A stretch of 33,395 nt of DNA. Source: DATHWB01 sp040902855. GTDB taxonomy: Bacteria > Actinomycetota > Acidimicrobiia > Spongiisociales > ZC4RG35. A program made the position numbers and the translations under genes. This document shows, in pieces, positions 16,165-23,953 of this stretch (its first letter is position 1; every line of letters starts with the position of its first letter). A model generated the notes under the pieces. That model worked only from the letters and a program-made list of their open reading frames with translations. It was not told the origin of the DNA and did no database searches. Location of the stretch: positions 1-33,395 of the forward strand of contig JBBDWN010000060.1 in the NCBI GenBank assembly GCA_040902855.1, written 5' to 3'.

Positions 16165-16845
16165 GTGGAACGTTCGATGGGCCGACAACTGATCGACGAA
16201 GTGCGCGGCTTGCTGGCGGGACGATCCGGGGCGGCGGACGGCGTCCTTTCGCCCCTCGTCTTCGTCGCCGTCAACGCCTTCTTCGGCTTGCAGGCTGCCA
16301 TCGTGGCCGCGTCGGTCGTCGCCATCGGGATCGTCGTGACGCGGCTCGCCACGGGACGACCGCTGCGCTACGCCATGTCCGGGGTGTTCGGGACGGCCAT
16401 CGCCATCGCCCTGACGGCCCGATCCGGACGGGCCGAGACCTACTTCCTGCCTGGGATCGTCACCGGCGCAGGCACCACCCTCGCCCTCGTGGTCTCGCTG
16501 GCGGTCAGACGACCCTTGGTCGCCTATGCGAGTTGGGCGACACGCGGCTGGCCGCTCGGATGGTTCTGGCACGACCGGGTACGACCCGCCTACACCGTCG
16601 TCACCTGGATCTGGGTTGGGTTCTTCGGGGCGCGCACCGCGGTGCAAGCGGTCCTCTACCTGGACGGCAACGTCACCACACTCGGGGTGGTGCGGATCGC
16701 CACCGGCTGGCCGGGTCTTCTCGGCCTCCTCATCGTGACCTACGTGGTCGGTCGGAAACGGCTGGAGGCGCTGGGCGGACCGTCGGTGGAGGAGTTCGAG
16801 GCGATGTCCCCTCCGCCGTGGTCGGTTCAACCTCACGGGTTCTGA
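16165..16845 (+). CDS. DUF3159 membrane protein
   Basis: 226 aa with five or six predicted TM segments (about residues 28-58, 65-82, 90-115, 145-165, 185-202). Seen features of the actinobacterial DUF3159 family: GRSGAADGVLSPLVFVAVN near the N-terminus, ARSGRAETYFLPGI in the middle and RPAYTVVTWIWVGFFGAR later. No biochemical function is established. GTG 16165 fits the leaderless promoter; ATG 16177 is four codons in. The last 13 bp overlap the convergent fusion gene. Confidence 0.8.
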   Translation: MERSMGRQLIDEVRGLLAGRSGAADGVLSPLVFVAVNAFFGLQAAIVAASVVAIGIVVTRLATGRPLRYAMSGVFGTAIAIALTARSGRAETYFLPGIVTGAGTTLALVVSLAVRRPLVAYASWATRGWPLGWFWHDRVRPAYTVVTWIWVGFFGARTAVQAVLYLDGNVTTLGVVRIATGWPGLLGLLIVTYVVGRKRLEALGGPSVEEFEAMSPPPWSVQPHGF

Positions 16846-18002
16846 GCCTCGTCTTCGATCGTCCACTCCGCACCATCCCCGGTGTCGCGGACTTCGACAC
16901 CGAGCTCGGCAAGCCCATCGCGAATCCGATCGGACACTTCGAAACGCTGTGCGGTGCGAGCGTCGCGGCGAAGATCGAGGAGGAGGTCGATGAAGCCACC
17001 GACGACCACCCTGGAATCCACCAGCCCTCTTCCCGCAGCGTCACCAAGGCGGACGATCATCGAGCGGAGTTCCGAGCGGAGTGCGGGGTCCTCGTTGATC
17101 TGGGACTCCACGGCCAGCATCGCAGAAATGACCCCGTCGACGTCACCCTGCTCGAGAGCGGTCTCGAAGCCGGCGTCCGAGTCTGACGTGACTTGCACCA
17201 AAGACTCGGCAGCGACGCCGGCGGAACCGAACTGCTCGATGACCTCCGAGAGTGCGACGTGTTCGCCGCCGCCGATCACTCGCTCTCCCGTCTTACCCCG
17301 CAATGTCACTGTCCCTCTTCCCGAGACCGTGAGGACACCGGCGGCAAGATCGAAGATGGCCGCCGTGTGCTCGTCGACACCGACGATGCCGCCGTCGAGT
17401 TCCGGCTCAAGGGCCGCGAGGCGCCGCTCCCCGATGAAGCAACGACTGGTGTCGTGGTTGCCGCCCTCGGCGTTGTTCCAATGAGGCACGACCGCCGCCC
17501 GGATCCCGAAGGCGGACAGGAGGTCGAGCCCGGGGAGCCAGTGCGGGTCCTGGCCGACCTTATAGATCTCGTAAACGGGGATCGTGTGGGTTCCGGAAGT
17601 GAGGGCCGCAGCGGACGCCAGGGTCACGGTTCCGCCTCGCACGATCGTCTCGATCAGCAAGGGTCCGATGTCGTGCTCCCTCCACACCTCCAGTGCGTAG
17701 CTGGGCGAACCGGGACCGGCGAAGATTGCGGCGGCGGCCCCAACGAGCGTTCGGAACCGCTCGACGACGACCGGGTCGGCGTTCCGAGAGCGCAATGTGG
17801 CAACGGCGACTCGCACCGAGAGCGACGACTCGAAGAACTCGACGAGACGCTCGGTGAGTTGTTCGGCGTTCTCCTGGAATCCGAACGGGCTGTCGATCAC
17901 CACGACTTCGGATGCGCCAGCCGCCGCCAGGGCTTCACGATGTGTCCCGACCATCGTCGGCGCGGTCTCACCCGAACCCATGATGACGAGTCGTCCGCTC
18001 AC
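16833..18002 (-). CDS. Fusion: peptidase S51/cyanophycinase-like domain + cysteinyl-tRNA synthetase C-terminal domain
   Basis: 389 aa, two domains. Residues 1-235 resemble type-1 glutamine-amidotransferase-like S51 proteins (cyanophycinase, peptidase E): VIMGSGETAPTM, IFAGPGSPSYAL, candidate nucleophile Ser130 in TLASAAALTSG (usually GxSAGA), VPHWNNAEGG (His174) and GVDEHTAAIFDLAAG, close to the cyanophycinase GIDENTA block. Residues about 279-385 resemble the helical C-terminal domain of CysRS: LLDLRRDARTAQRFEVSDRI followed by RDGLAELGVEVRDTGDG and W380. The HIGH and KMSKS catalytic parts of CysRS are absent. Start GTG 18002 lies 7 nt after the upstream gene's stop; ATG 18056 overlaps that gene and is rejected. 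Function unknown. Confidence 0.8.
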   Translation of the reverse strand: MSGRLVIMGSGETAPTMVGTHREALAAAGASEVVVIDSPFGFQENAEQLTERLVEFFESSLSVRVAVATLRSRNADPVVVERFRTLVGAAAAIFAGPGSPSYALEVWREHDIGPLLIETIVRGGTVTLASAAALTSGTHTIPVYEIYKVGQDPHWLPGLDLLSAFGIRAAVVPHWNNAEGGNHDTSRCFIGERRLAALEPELDGGIVGVDEHTAAIFDLAAGVLTVSGRGTVTLRGKTGERVIGGGEHVALSEVIEQFGSAGVAAESLVQVTSDSDAGFETALEQGDVDGVISAMLAVESQINEDPALRSELRSMIVRLGDAAGRGLVDSRVVVGGFIDLLLDLRRDARTAQRFEVSDRIRDGLAELGVEVRDTGDGAEWTIEDEAQNP

Positions 18003-18009
18003 AGCCGTC

Positions 18010-18318
18010 TCACCACCACTCGCTCCCCGGCGATCCCTTGAACGGGCCGACGACATCGGAGGTGATCCAGCCTCCGTAGAACTCCTGAGGCATCACAGGC
18101 TCTCCGTCGACGGTGCACAGATCGACCTTCCCCGGGTAGATGGACAGATGGCCGGTGATGGATTCGAAACCGGCGCGAAGCGAAGAGTACGACAACGCCA
18201 CGACGACGCGCGCTCGCTCGGAGTGAGCAGCGGCGGACGCGGGGAGTCCCGGACGAACTCCTGGAGGCCACCGTTCGGTAGGCGACGAGGGGCACCGGAC
18301 TGGGTCGGTTGATGCCAT
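18010..18318 (-). pseudogene. Decayed DUF427 gene
   Basis: The last 62 codons (18010-18198) read like the C-terminal half of a DUF427 protein: LSIYPGKVDLCTVDGEP, EFYGGWITSDVVGPFKG, end SEWW. The N-terminal half is missing. A different frame just upstream (about 18205-18260) reads FVRDSPRPPLLTPSERA, resembling the usual N-terminal YPRPPxxxPS-type start. That suggests an internal deletion plus frameshift. Residues 1-37 of the open frame look non-homologous. It is possible that a short protein is still made, since its stop is tightly coupled to the next gene. Confidence 0.6.
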
Positions 18319-18401
18319 CGATCTGGCAGTCTCGGACCGCGCGGTCCGTACCTCAAACTGGACTCAAGGAGAACATCCGTGCGAATCGACACCTGGCGTC
18401 T

Positions 18402-18415
18402 ATTTAGTGCTAAAT
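18402..18415. promoter_or_regulatory. AT-rich perfect palindrome upstream of the ECF sigma gene
   Basis: ATTTAG-TG-CTAAAT is a perfect inverted repeat 51 bp before the sigma-factor start. The 11-mer CTATTTAGTGC (18400-18410) recurs exactly at 26153-26163 between carH-like and whiB-like genes. AT-rich words of this kind are rare in this GC-rich window. Candidate operator of the B12-binding regulator (inference). Confidence 0.6.
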
Positions 18416-18466
18416 TACTCCACGACCGGTGGTGGCCGGACAACCGAACCTTGCCGGGACACCCGG

Positions 18467-19045
18467 ATGGAGACCATGAACACGACCACGAGTGTCGCCG
18501 ACGACACAACCCTCCGCGAACGGCTGGTCGCAGGCGACGAGCAGGCGCTGTCCGAGGTCTACCAACGTCACTCGGGGATCATCCTCGGGCTCGCCCAGAA
18601 GCTGACCCGGAATCGCACGCTGGCCGAGGATGTGACCCAGGAAGTCTTCGTCCGACTGTGGAAGCATCCAGACCGCTTCGACCCCGAACGCGGAACACTC
18701 CGCTCATACCTGCTCACTCAAACTCACGGCCGGTCCGTCGATCTCATCCGATCGGAGTCCTCGCGCCGAATACGGGAAGAACGAGACGCCACACTGGAGG
18801 CTGGTCCGTCGATGTCGATCGAAGACGAAGTGGTTGAATTGCGCATGGGCGAACACATCCGACACGCGCTGAGGGATCTCCCGGCAGGCGAGCGCGCCGC
18901 AATCGAGATGGCCTACTTCGGCGGACACTCCTATCGCCAGGTCGCCGAACTGCTCAGCGTAGCCGAAGGGACGGTCAAGAGCCGAATCCGATCGGGAATG
19001 CTGCGTCTCGGAGCCACACTGCGTGCCTCCGGGATCACTCCGTGA
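18467..19045 (+). CDS. ECF RNA polymerase sigma factor (SigK-like)
   Basis: 192 aa. Seen: region 2 with YQRHSGIILGLAQKLTRN and DVTQEVFVRLWKHPDRFDP (2.2/2.3), then LRSYLLTQTHGRSVDLIR; region 4 with LPAGERAAIEMAYFGGHSYR and the HTH VAELLSVAEGTVKSRIRSGM. ATG 18467 is chosen; ATG 18476 three codons later is about equally good, and the frame upstream runs through the palindrome at 18402. Its TGA overlaps the GTG of the RskA-like anti-sigma factor. SigK/RskA pairs respond to envelope or redox signals; in Streptomyces an analogous ECF factor (LitS) is switched by the light regulator LitR. Confidence 0.92.
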   Translation: METMNTTTSVADDTTLRERLVAGDEQALSEVYQRHSGIILGLAQKLTRNRTLAEDVTQEVFVRLWKHPDRFDPERGTLRSYLLTQTHGRSVDLIRSESSRRIREERDATLEAGPSMSIEDEVVELRMGEHIRHALRDLPAGERAAIEMAYFGGHSYRQVAELLSVAEGTVKSRIRSGMLRLGATLRASGITP

Positions 19046-19782
19046 CGCAATCCCACGACTCCATCCGTGAACTCCTCGCGGTCTACGCGCTCGACGCCTT
19101 GGACGCAGACGAGTCGGCCGAGGTGGAGACGCATGTCTCAGACTGCGACGGATGTCGGGAAGAACTCGACGATCATCTGGCCGTCGCCGCCCTCATGGGT
19201 GCCCAGTCGGTCGAGGCCGATGTGCCTGACTCACTGTGGAATCGGGTCCAGGCCGAGATCGCTCCGCACCCGCCGATCCCGTTGCGAGCGCCCCGGACTC
19301 CCCTGGTGATCGCGACAGGTGCGGCCGCCGCCATGCTGCTGCTCGTCGTCATCCAGACCTCTCGCCTGGCGACCACGCAGACAGAACTGATCGCCGCCCA
19401 GGAGCGCCTCGGCGCAGTCGAACAAGCGATCACAGCCGGCGACTGGTCCGAAGCCGCCCTTATCGCCGCCTCGACTCCTGGCGCCCGTTCGGTGGAGCTG
19501 ACTGGCGAGGCAGACGCCGTGATCACCCTCCTTCCCGACGGGACCGGGTTCGTCACTGCCTCCGATCTCGACGCACTTCCATCCGGACGCTCGTACCAAC
19601 TGTGGATCGTCCAACGCGGAGAGGTGGTGTCCGCCGGACTGTTGCGGAGGGAGGCGATCGGATCCGTCTTTCGATTCGATCCTGCGACTCTCGAAGGTCT
19701 CGTCGTCACCGAGGAGGAATCAGCCGGCGTCGTCGTGTCAGACGGTCCGGCGATCTCGGCGTGGTTCGACGGATCGGCGTGA
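19042..19782 (+). CDS. RskA-type membrane anti-sigma factor
   Basis: 246 aa. Seen: N-terminal zinc-binding anti-sigma domain with His31-x3-Cys35-x2-Cys38 (HVSDCDGC) preceded by LLAVYALDALDADE; one TM segment about 87-106; an outer RskA domain about 130-245 with SYQLWIVQRGEVVSAG and GLVVTEEESAGVV. It should hold the upstream sigma factor at the membrane until the outer domain is cleaved or the zinc site is oxidised. GTG start in a GTGA overlap with the sigma gene; its own stop overlaps the GTG of the acyltransferase. Confidence 0.92.
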   Translation: MTQSHDSIRELLAVYALDALDADESAEVETHVSDCDGCREELDDHLAVAALMGAQSVEADVPDSLWNRVQAEIAPHPPIPLRAPRTPLVIATGAAAAMLLLVVIQTSRLATTQTELIAAQERLGAVEQAITAGDWSEAALIAASTPGARSVELTGEADAVITLLPDGTGFVTASDLDALPSGRSYQLWIVQRGEVVSAGLLRREAIGSVFRFDPATLEGLVVTEEESAGVVVSDGPAISAWFDGSA

Positions 19783-20768
19783 GCGATCACACGATCCTCC
19801 GTCGCCTCACGACCGTTCCGACGGTCCTCGTCCTGTTCGCAGTGTCGTGGGTCGGAGCCCCTCTGCTGCTCCCGATCGCCGGCATCGTGGACGCCGTTCG
19901 ATGGGCGATCACGCGCCGGCCGTGGATGGCCGTCAGGCTGACGCTCTTCCTGATGGCATACACGGTCGCCGAAGCCGTGGGCCTGCTGGCGCTCGGTGTG
20001 ACGTGGATGACCTCGGCAGCAGGACGCTGGTTCAACTTGGCCCCCGCAACATTCGCCATCCAGAGGTCCTGGGCCGCCTTCGTCCTCATCGCCTGCCGGA
20101 CCATCTTCGGACTGAAGATCACCGCCACCGGACTCGACACCGTCAGCCCTGCTCCCTTCATCCTGGTGGCGCGCCACGCCTCGATCGTCGACAACCTGTT
20201 GCCCGCCTGGTTCGTCAGTCGCCCCCACGGAATCCACATCCGGTATGTCATGAAGCACGAGCTCCTCGTGGATCCGGCCCTGGACATCGCAGGCAACCGA
20301 CTCGCCAATGTGTTCGTGCGGCGCGGTTCGGGCGAGTCGGACTCCGAAGTCGCCGCCATCAAGCATCTGGCCACGACCCTGCGGGCCAACGAGGCGATCC
20401 TCATCTATCCCGAGGGCACACGATTCTCGGCCGCCAAACGAGACCGCAGCATGGCGCTACTCGCCCGCCGCAACCCGCGCCTCGCCGAACGCGCCGGCGG
20501 TCTCGTTCACGTATTGCCTCCGCGCCTCGCAGGCACACTCACACTGCTCGATGGATGCAACGCCGACGTCGTGGTCATGGTGCATCGTGGGCTGGACGGC
20601 TTCGCCCGGATCGCCGACATCTGGCAGGGAGCCATGGTCCGCCGCAGCGTCGAGGTCGAGTTCTGGCGGATCCTCCGGACCGACATCCCTACCGGTCGCG
20701 CCGAACGCGCCGACTGGCTCTTCGACCTCTGGAATCGCGTCGACGGTTGGATCGCCGAACCCGCATGA
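19779..20768 (+). CDS. PlsC-like acyltransferase with N-terminal membrane domain
   Basis: 329 aa. Seen: hydrophobic N-terminal half with about three TM segments (residues 10-38, 52-78, 95-112), then an LPLAT domain with HX4D motif HASIVD (His133, Asp138) and IYPEGTRFS (Glu212). Likely transfers an acyl group to a glycerolipid or related acceptor. GTG 19779 overlaps the anti-sigma stop (GTGA); frame upstream of it is antisense noise over the anti-sigma gene. Its TGA overlaps the ATG of DUF1295. Operon placement implies that the sigma factor controls membrane-lipid composition. Exact substrate unknown. Confidence 0.88.
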   Translation: MSDHTILRRLTTVPTVLVLFAVSWVGAPLLLPIAGIVDAVRWAITRRPWMAVRLTLFLMAYTVAEAVGLLALGVTWMTSAAGRWFNLAPATFAIQRSWAAFVLIACRTIFGLKITATGLDTVSPAPFILVARHASIVDNLLPAWFVSRPHGIHIRYVMKHELLVDPALDIAGNRLANVFVRRGSGESDSEVAAIKHLATTLRANEAILIYPEGTRFSAAKRDRSMALLARRNPRLAERAGGLVHVLPPRLAGTLTLLDGCNADVVVMVHRGLDGFARIADIWQGAMVRRSVEVEFWRILRTDIPTGRAERADWLFDLWNRVDGWIAEPA

Positions 20769-21526
20769 CCGGCGACATCGCACTCGCTGCGGCCGGCGGG
20801 ATCGCCCTCCTCATGATCGTCGTGTGGCTGATCAGCCTCGCCGCGAAGGACGCTTCGATCGTCGACATCGTCTGGGGTCTCGGCTTCGTGCTCGTCGCCT
20901 GGATCGCCTGGGGTCGGCGCGAGGGAGGAGACGCCCGGTCCCTGCTCACCGCGGCCCTGACAACCGTGTGGGGATTGAGACTCGCCGGCTATCTGGCGTG
21001 GCGGAACCTCGGGAAGGGCGAGGACTTTCGGTACCAGGCCATGCGTCGCAAGTACGGGTCGCGGTTCGGACTCATATCCCTCTTCGTCGTCTTCGGACTG
21101 CAGGGTGTCCTGATGTGGATCGTCTCCCTTCCTGTACAGGCAGCATCTGGGGGTCCGCTCGCCTGGCTCGACTGGGTCGGAGTCGCGGTCTGGTTCACGG
21201 GTCTGGGCTTCGAGACGATCGGAGATCTCCAACTCGCGGCCTTCAAGCGCGATCCGAAGAACCAGGGACAGGTCCTCGACACCGGACTGTGGAGGTATAC
21301 GCGGCACCCGAACTACTTCGGCGACTTTTGCGTGTGGTGGGGTCTCTATCTGATCGCAGTCGCCTCCGGTGCCTGGTGGGCCGTCGTGGGGCCGGCGGTG
21401 ATGACCGCCCTCCTCATCCGCTATTCCGGAGCAGGACTGCTCGAGAAGTCGATCGGAAAGCGTCGCCCCGGATACGACGAGTACGTGCGTCGTACCAACG
21501 CGTTCTTCCCCGGGCCGCCCAGATGA
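20765..21526 (+). CDS. DUF1295 membrane protein (steroid 5-alpha reductase/ICMT-like fold)
   Basis: 253 aa, about seven TM segments. Seen: KDASIVDIVWGLGFVLVAW, WGLRLAGYLAWRN, DRWY-type loop replaced by EDFRYQAMRRKYG, GFETIGDLQLAAFK and the RHPNYFGDFCVWWG motif (Arg180-His181-Pro182) shared with DUF1295 and isoprenylcysteine methyltransferase-like enzymes; C-terminal GYDEYVRRTNAFFPG. DUF1295 genes are common partners of fatty-acid-modifying enzymes and photolyases in light-inducible clusters. ATG in an ATGA overlap with the acyltransferase. The last 151 bp recur in diverged form at 23807-23957. Confidence 0.9.
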   Translation: MTGDIALAAAGGIALLMIVVWLISLAAKDASIVDIVWGLGFVLVAWIAWGRREGGDARSLLTAALTTVWGLRLAGYLAWRNLGKGEDFRYQAMRRKYGSRFGLISLFVVFGLQGVLMWIVSLPVQAASGGPLAWLDWVGVAVWFTGLGFETIGDLQLAAFKRDPKNQGQVLDTGLWRYTRHPNYFGDFCVWWGLYLIAVASGAWWAVVGPAVMTALLIRYSGAGLLEKSIGKRRPGYDEYVRRTNAFFPGPPR

Positions 21527-21530
21527 GCAC
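21380..21530 (+). repeat. Direct repeat copy 1 (DUF1295 3' end)
   Basis: Aligns without gaps to 23807-23957 with about 12 differences in 151 bp (about 92% identity). Homology runs from GCCGTCGT to TGAGCAC, where flanks diverge on both sides. The two copies bracket the inserted segment 21531-23806. Confidence 0.85.
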
Positions 21531-21999
21531 GCACGCCGATCGCTGGCGGCGACTCGACCAGGCTCGGCGTACAGGGGCACTCGCAGCACGACATCGACCA
21601 CCTATAGAGTCGCAGCGCAACTATTTGGGCGGGGTGGTGATGACCAAGATCAGCAGTGGGTGCAACCGAGGTCGTCCATCAGATGACGCTGGTCACCGGC
21701 AAGTCTTGGCACGGTTCGATGGGCTCGACATCATCGATCGGTGGTACCGGCAGTGGCATCGAGAAGTGATGGAGGTTGCGTGCATGGGATCCGTGCTCAG
21801 GCTGTATGAGCCACTCCCTGGCAGGACAATCTCCATACGGATCGGAGGATCGTGCCTCCGTCGCTGACTGGACCTGGCTGTAAAGCATCTGGCAGAGCGT
21901 CACAGACGATCCCACCGCCGCCCGCGACATGAGTCGCATCGCCGACGCCGGCCGTGGGAATGCCTGCGATGTTCAACCGATCAACCCGGACAGTTCGCA
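21531..21999. other. Left part of inserted segment; no recognised gene
   Basis: About 470 bp. A frame continues from ATG 21523 (overlapping the DUF1295 stop) to 21867, 114 codons, but I recognise no family and the residue mix looks random. It contains more AT-rich stretches than its neighbours. No terminal inverted repeats or transposase were seen. May be decayed sequence brought in with the flippase. Confidence 0.5.
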
Positions 22000-23424
22000 A
22001 TGAGCCTCCGATCGCTTGGCACCACGTTCGGCCTGGTCGCTCGCAACGCCACAAGCCGTTCCTTGGGCGCGGTCGTCAACCTGCTGACCGGAGCGGCGAC
22101 CGGGATCATGGTGGCGCGGCATCTCGGCCCGGCCGGGTTCGGGCAATTCTCGGTCGTATGGGCGGCGACCTGGGCACTGGCGCCCTTGGTGTCTGTCGGC
22201 CTCGACCGTCTGCTTGTACGCGAAATCCCCAGGAACATCGGCATCGTCGACCTTCGCCGGGGACTGAGGGTGGCCGCCATCATGGGTCCACTGGCCGGTG
22301 CCGGCCTCCTGCTGGCGACCTGGTGGATCGGAGCCTCACAGGAAGTTCTTCTCGCCACGGCCTGCGCGGGTCTCTATCTGGCCACGAGCGGACTGGTCGT
22401 CACGCTCGACGCCGTTTTCAGCGCGAGCGAACGCATGGGTCTCGGCACGGTTGTCCAGGTGGTCGAGAGTGTCGCTGCGCTCGCCGGGGTCGTGGCGGTG
22501 ATCATGAGCGGTGGGGGGTTGGTACCGATAAGCATTGCTCTGACGGCAGGCCGTTTGGCGCACCTTCTCGTTTCGGCTGTTGTCGTCCATTCTTCCCGGG
22601 GCCTCACGACGCGCCCCATGAATCTCGAAGCCCCGCCGTTGTCGCACCTCATCCGGACGAGCATGCCCATCGCCGGTTCACGAACTCTCAGCGAGGGAAT
22701 CGCCCGTAGCGACGTCGTGCTTCTGGGCCTACTCGTCGCGCCGAGCGACGTCGGCCTCTACAGCGCCACGGTGGTCGTCTCGCTCTATATACCTCAGCTC
22801 CTGCGCGAGTACGACCAAGCATTGTTTCCTGCGCTGGCGCGTGCGCGATCATTGACCCACTCGGGCCTTGCGGTCGTCTTCCGTCAGACGTGGCGCGCCT
22901 ACCTCGTCGTCGCGGTCGCCGCAGCCGCCGGTCTGGCCGTCCTGGCCCCCGAAGTCCTCGAATTGCTGTACGACTCCTCGTTCGTGTCAGCGGCACCGAT
23001 TCTTGTCATCTTGACGGCCACCGTCCCGCTGCGGCTGCTTGCTGGCTTATGCGCCACGACGCTCGATGCAACGAACCGGCAGGTGACTCGTATGGCCGTG
23101 ACCGCTGTCGCTCTCGCCACGAAGCTGGTTCTGGTCCCGCTGCTCGTCATCCTCTTTGGAATCGCTGGTGCAGCTGTGGCGTCGGTGGTCGCTGAGCTGG
23201 TGCTGCTTGCAGGCATGCTGGTGCCCTTCCGAGGTCTTTGGCCGCTGCGATGGGGCCATACCGCCGAAGCGATCGTCATCGGGGCCACAGTGGCCGCAGT
23301 TGCCTTTCTCACCCCGGGCCATGTGCTTGTTCGTATCGCGGCAGGCGTGGGGATCTTCGCCGTCCTCGCGGCCCTGATTTGGCGCCGAGCGAGCGACGCG
23401 CCTACCGAAGGGGGAGCGGTATGA
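22000..23424 (+). CDS. Polysaccharide flippase (Wzx/MOP superfamily)
   Basis: 474 aa with about 12-14 hydrophobic segments along its whole length. Seen: LVARNATSRSLGAVVNLLTG and IMVARHLGPAGFGQFSVVWA at the N-terminus, the family-typical start of O-antigen/teichoic-acid-type exporters; SDVVLLGLLVAPSDVGLYSA in the second half; GIAGAAVASVVAELVLL near the C-terminus. It should move a lipid-linked oligosaccharide across the membrane. Only a weak ribosome site precedes ATG 22000. Its TGA overlaps the ATG of the next gene. It is foreign to the surrounding light/lipid operon and is bracketed by the DUF1295 repeats, so it looks inserted from a surface-polysaccharide locus. Confidence 0.85.
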   Translation: MSLRSLGTTFGLVARNATSRSLGAVVNLLTGAATGIMVARHLGPAGFGQFSVVWAATWALAPLVSVGLDRLLVREIPRNIGIVDLRRGLRVAAIMGPLAGAGLLLATWWIGASQEVLLATACAGLYLATSGLVVTLDAVFSASERMGLGTVVQVVESVAALAGVVAVIMSGGGLVPISIALTAGRLAHLLVSAVVVHSSRGLTTRPMNLEAPPLSHLIRTSMPIAGSRTLSEGIARSDVVLLGLLVAPSDVGLYSATVVVSLYIPQLLREYDQALFPALARARSLTHSGLAVVFRQTWRAYLVVAVAAAAGLAVLAPEVLELLYDSSFVSAAPILVILTATVPLRLLAGLCATTLDATNRQVTRMAVTAVALATKLVLVPLLVILFGIAGAAVASVVAELVLLAGMLVPFRGLWPLRWGHTAEAIVIGATVAAVAFLTPGHVLVRIAAGVGIFAVLAALIWRRASDAPTEGGAV

Positions 23425-23572
23425 CACACGCCGCTGCGTTGCCCGCATCGATGTCATTCGACATCGCCGGGCTCGTGACCGAACACCTCGAGGATGCGGA
23501 TCGCCTTGGGGCGACTGCTGCCGGCTATGTCGCTCACGCGCTCGCGCCGTTGGTCACGACGGACCTCGACGC
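23421..23572 (+). CDS. N-terminal fragment of an unidentified gene (runs into gap)
   Basis: Starts at ATG 23421 in an ATGA overlap with the flippase stop. It gives about 50 residues beginning MTHAAALPASMSFDIAGLV before the N run. If the identical 55-bp sequences on either side of the gap are merged, the frame continues in phase through VDEVPIPLDCVSTEDLLAV and then fuses to the DUF1295 tail, stopping at 23953 (about 125 codons). The family is not recognised; an HPr-kinase-like N-terminus crossed my mind but is unsupported. Probably a polysaccharide-locus gene cut at the insertion boundary. Confidence 0.55.
23518..23572 (+). repeat. 55-bp sequence at left edge of N gap, repeated at right edge
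   Basis: The last 55 bases before the N run are identical to the first 55 bases after it (23673-23727). Each copy ends exactly at the gap on the outer contig side. 55 is a standard k-mer size, so this looks like two contigs sharing a graph vertex. Confidence 0.9.
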
Positions 23573-23672
23573 NNNNNNNNNNNNNNNNNNNNNNNNNNNN
23601 NNNNNNNNNNNNNNNNNNNNNNNNNNNNNNNNNNNNNNNNNNNNNNNNNNNNNNNNNNNNNNNNNNNNNNNN
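23573..23672. other. Assembly gap (100 N), probably artificial
   Basis: Exactly 100 N between two identical 55-mers. Either the contigs overlap by 55 bp and the gap has no real content, or an unresolved tandem repeat lies here. Confidence 0.85.
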
Positions 23673-23953
23673 CTGCCGGCTATGTCGCTCACGCGCTCGC
23701 GCCGTTGGTCACGACGGACCTCGACGCGACCGAGCCGGCGATCGTTGTGACCGCGGTCGATGAGGTGCCGATACCGCTGGATTGCGTCAGCACCGAGGAC
23801 CTCCTGGCCGTCGTCAGGCCGGCGGTGATGACCGCCCTGCTCATGCGCTATCCCGGAGCCGGACTGCTCGAGAAGTCGATCGGAAAACATCGCCCCGGAT
23901 ACGACGAGTACGTGCGTCATACCAACGCGTTCTTCCCCGGACCGCCCAAGTGA
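23673..23953 (+). pseudogene. Hybrid ORF: unidentified gene fragment fused to DUF1295 C-terminal tail
   Basis: After the repeated 55-mer the frame reads about 27 residues of the unidentified gene, then from about 23807 switches to the DUF1295 C-terminus (SIGKHRPGYDEYVRHTNAFF, end PGPPK). Only about the last 48 residues of DUF1295 are present, without the RHPNYFG motif, so it cannot be an active enzyme. Its TGA overlaps the GTG of the photolyase, the arrangement expected for the original DUF1295-photolyase junction. Confidence 0.7.

Noticed and set aside
21619..21632. CAACTATTTGGGCG as a third copy of the shared operator
   Set aside because: It shares only CAACTATTT with 26150-26158; TAGTGC and the inverted half are missing, and no gene starts nearby.
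21531..23806. Insertion sequence or integron cassette
   Set aside because: No transposase, integrase, terminal inverted repeats or attC-like site was seen; the flanking repeats are gene fragments that differ by about 8%.
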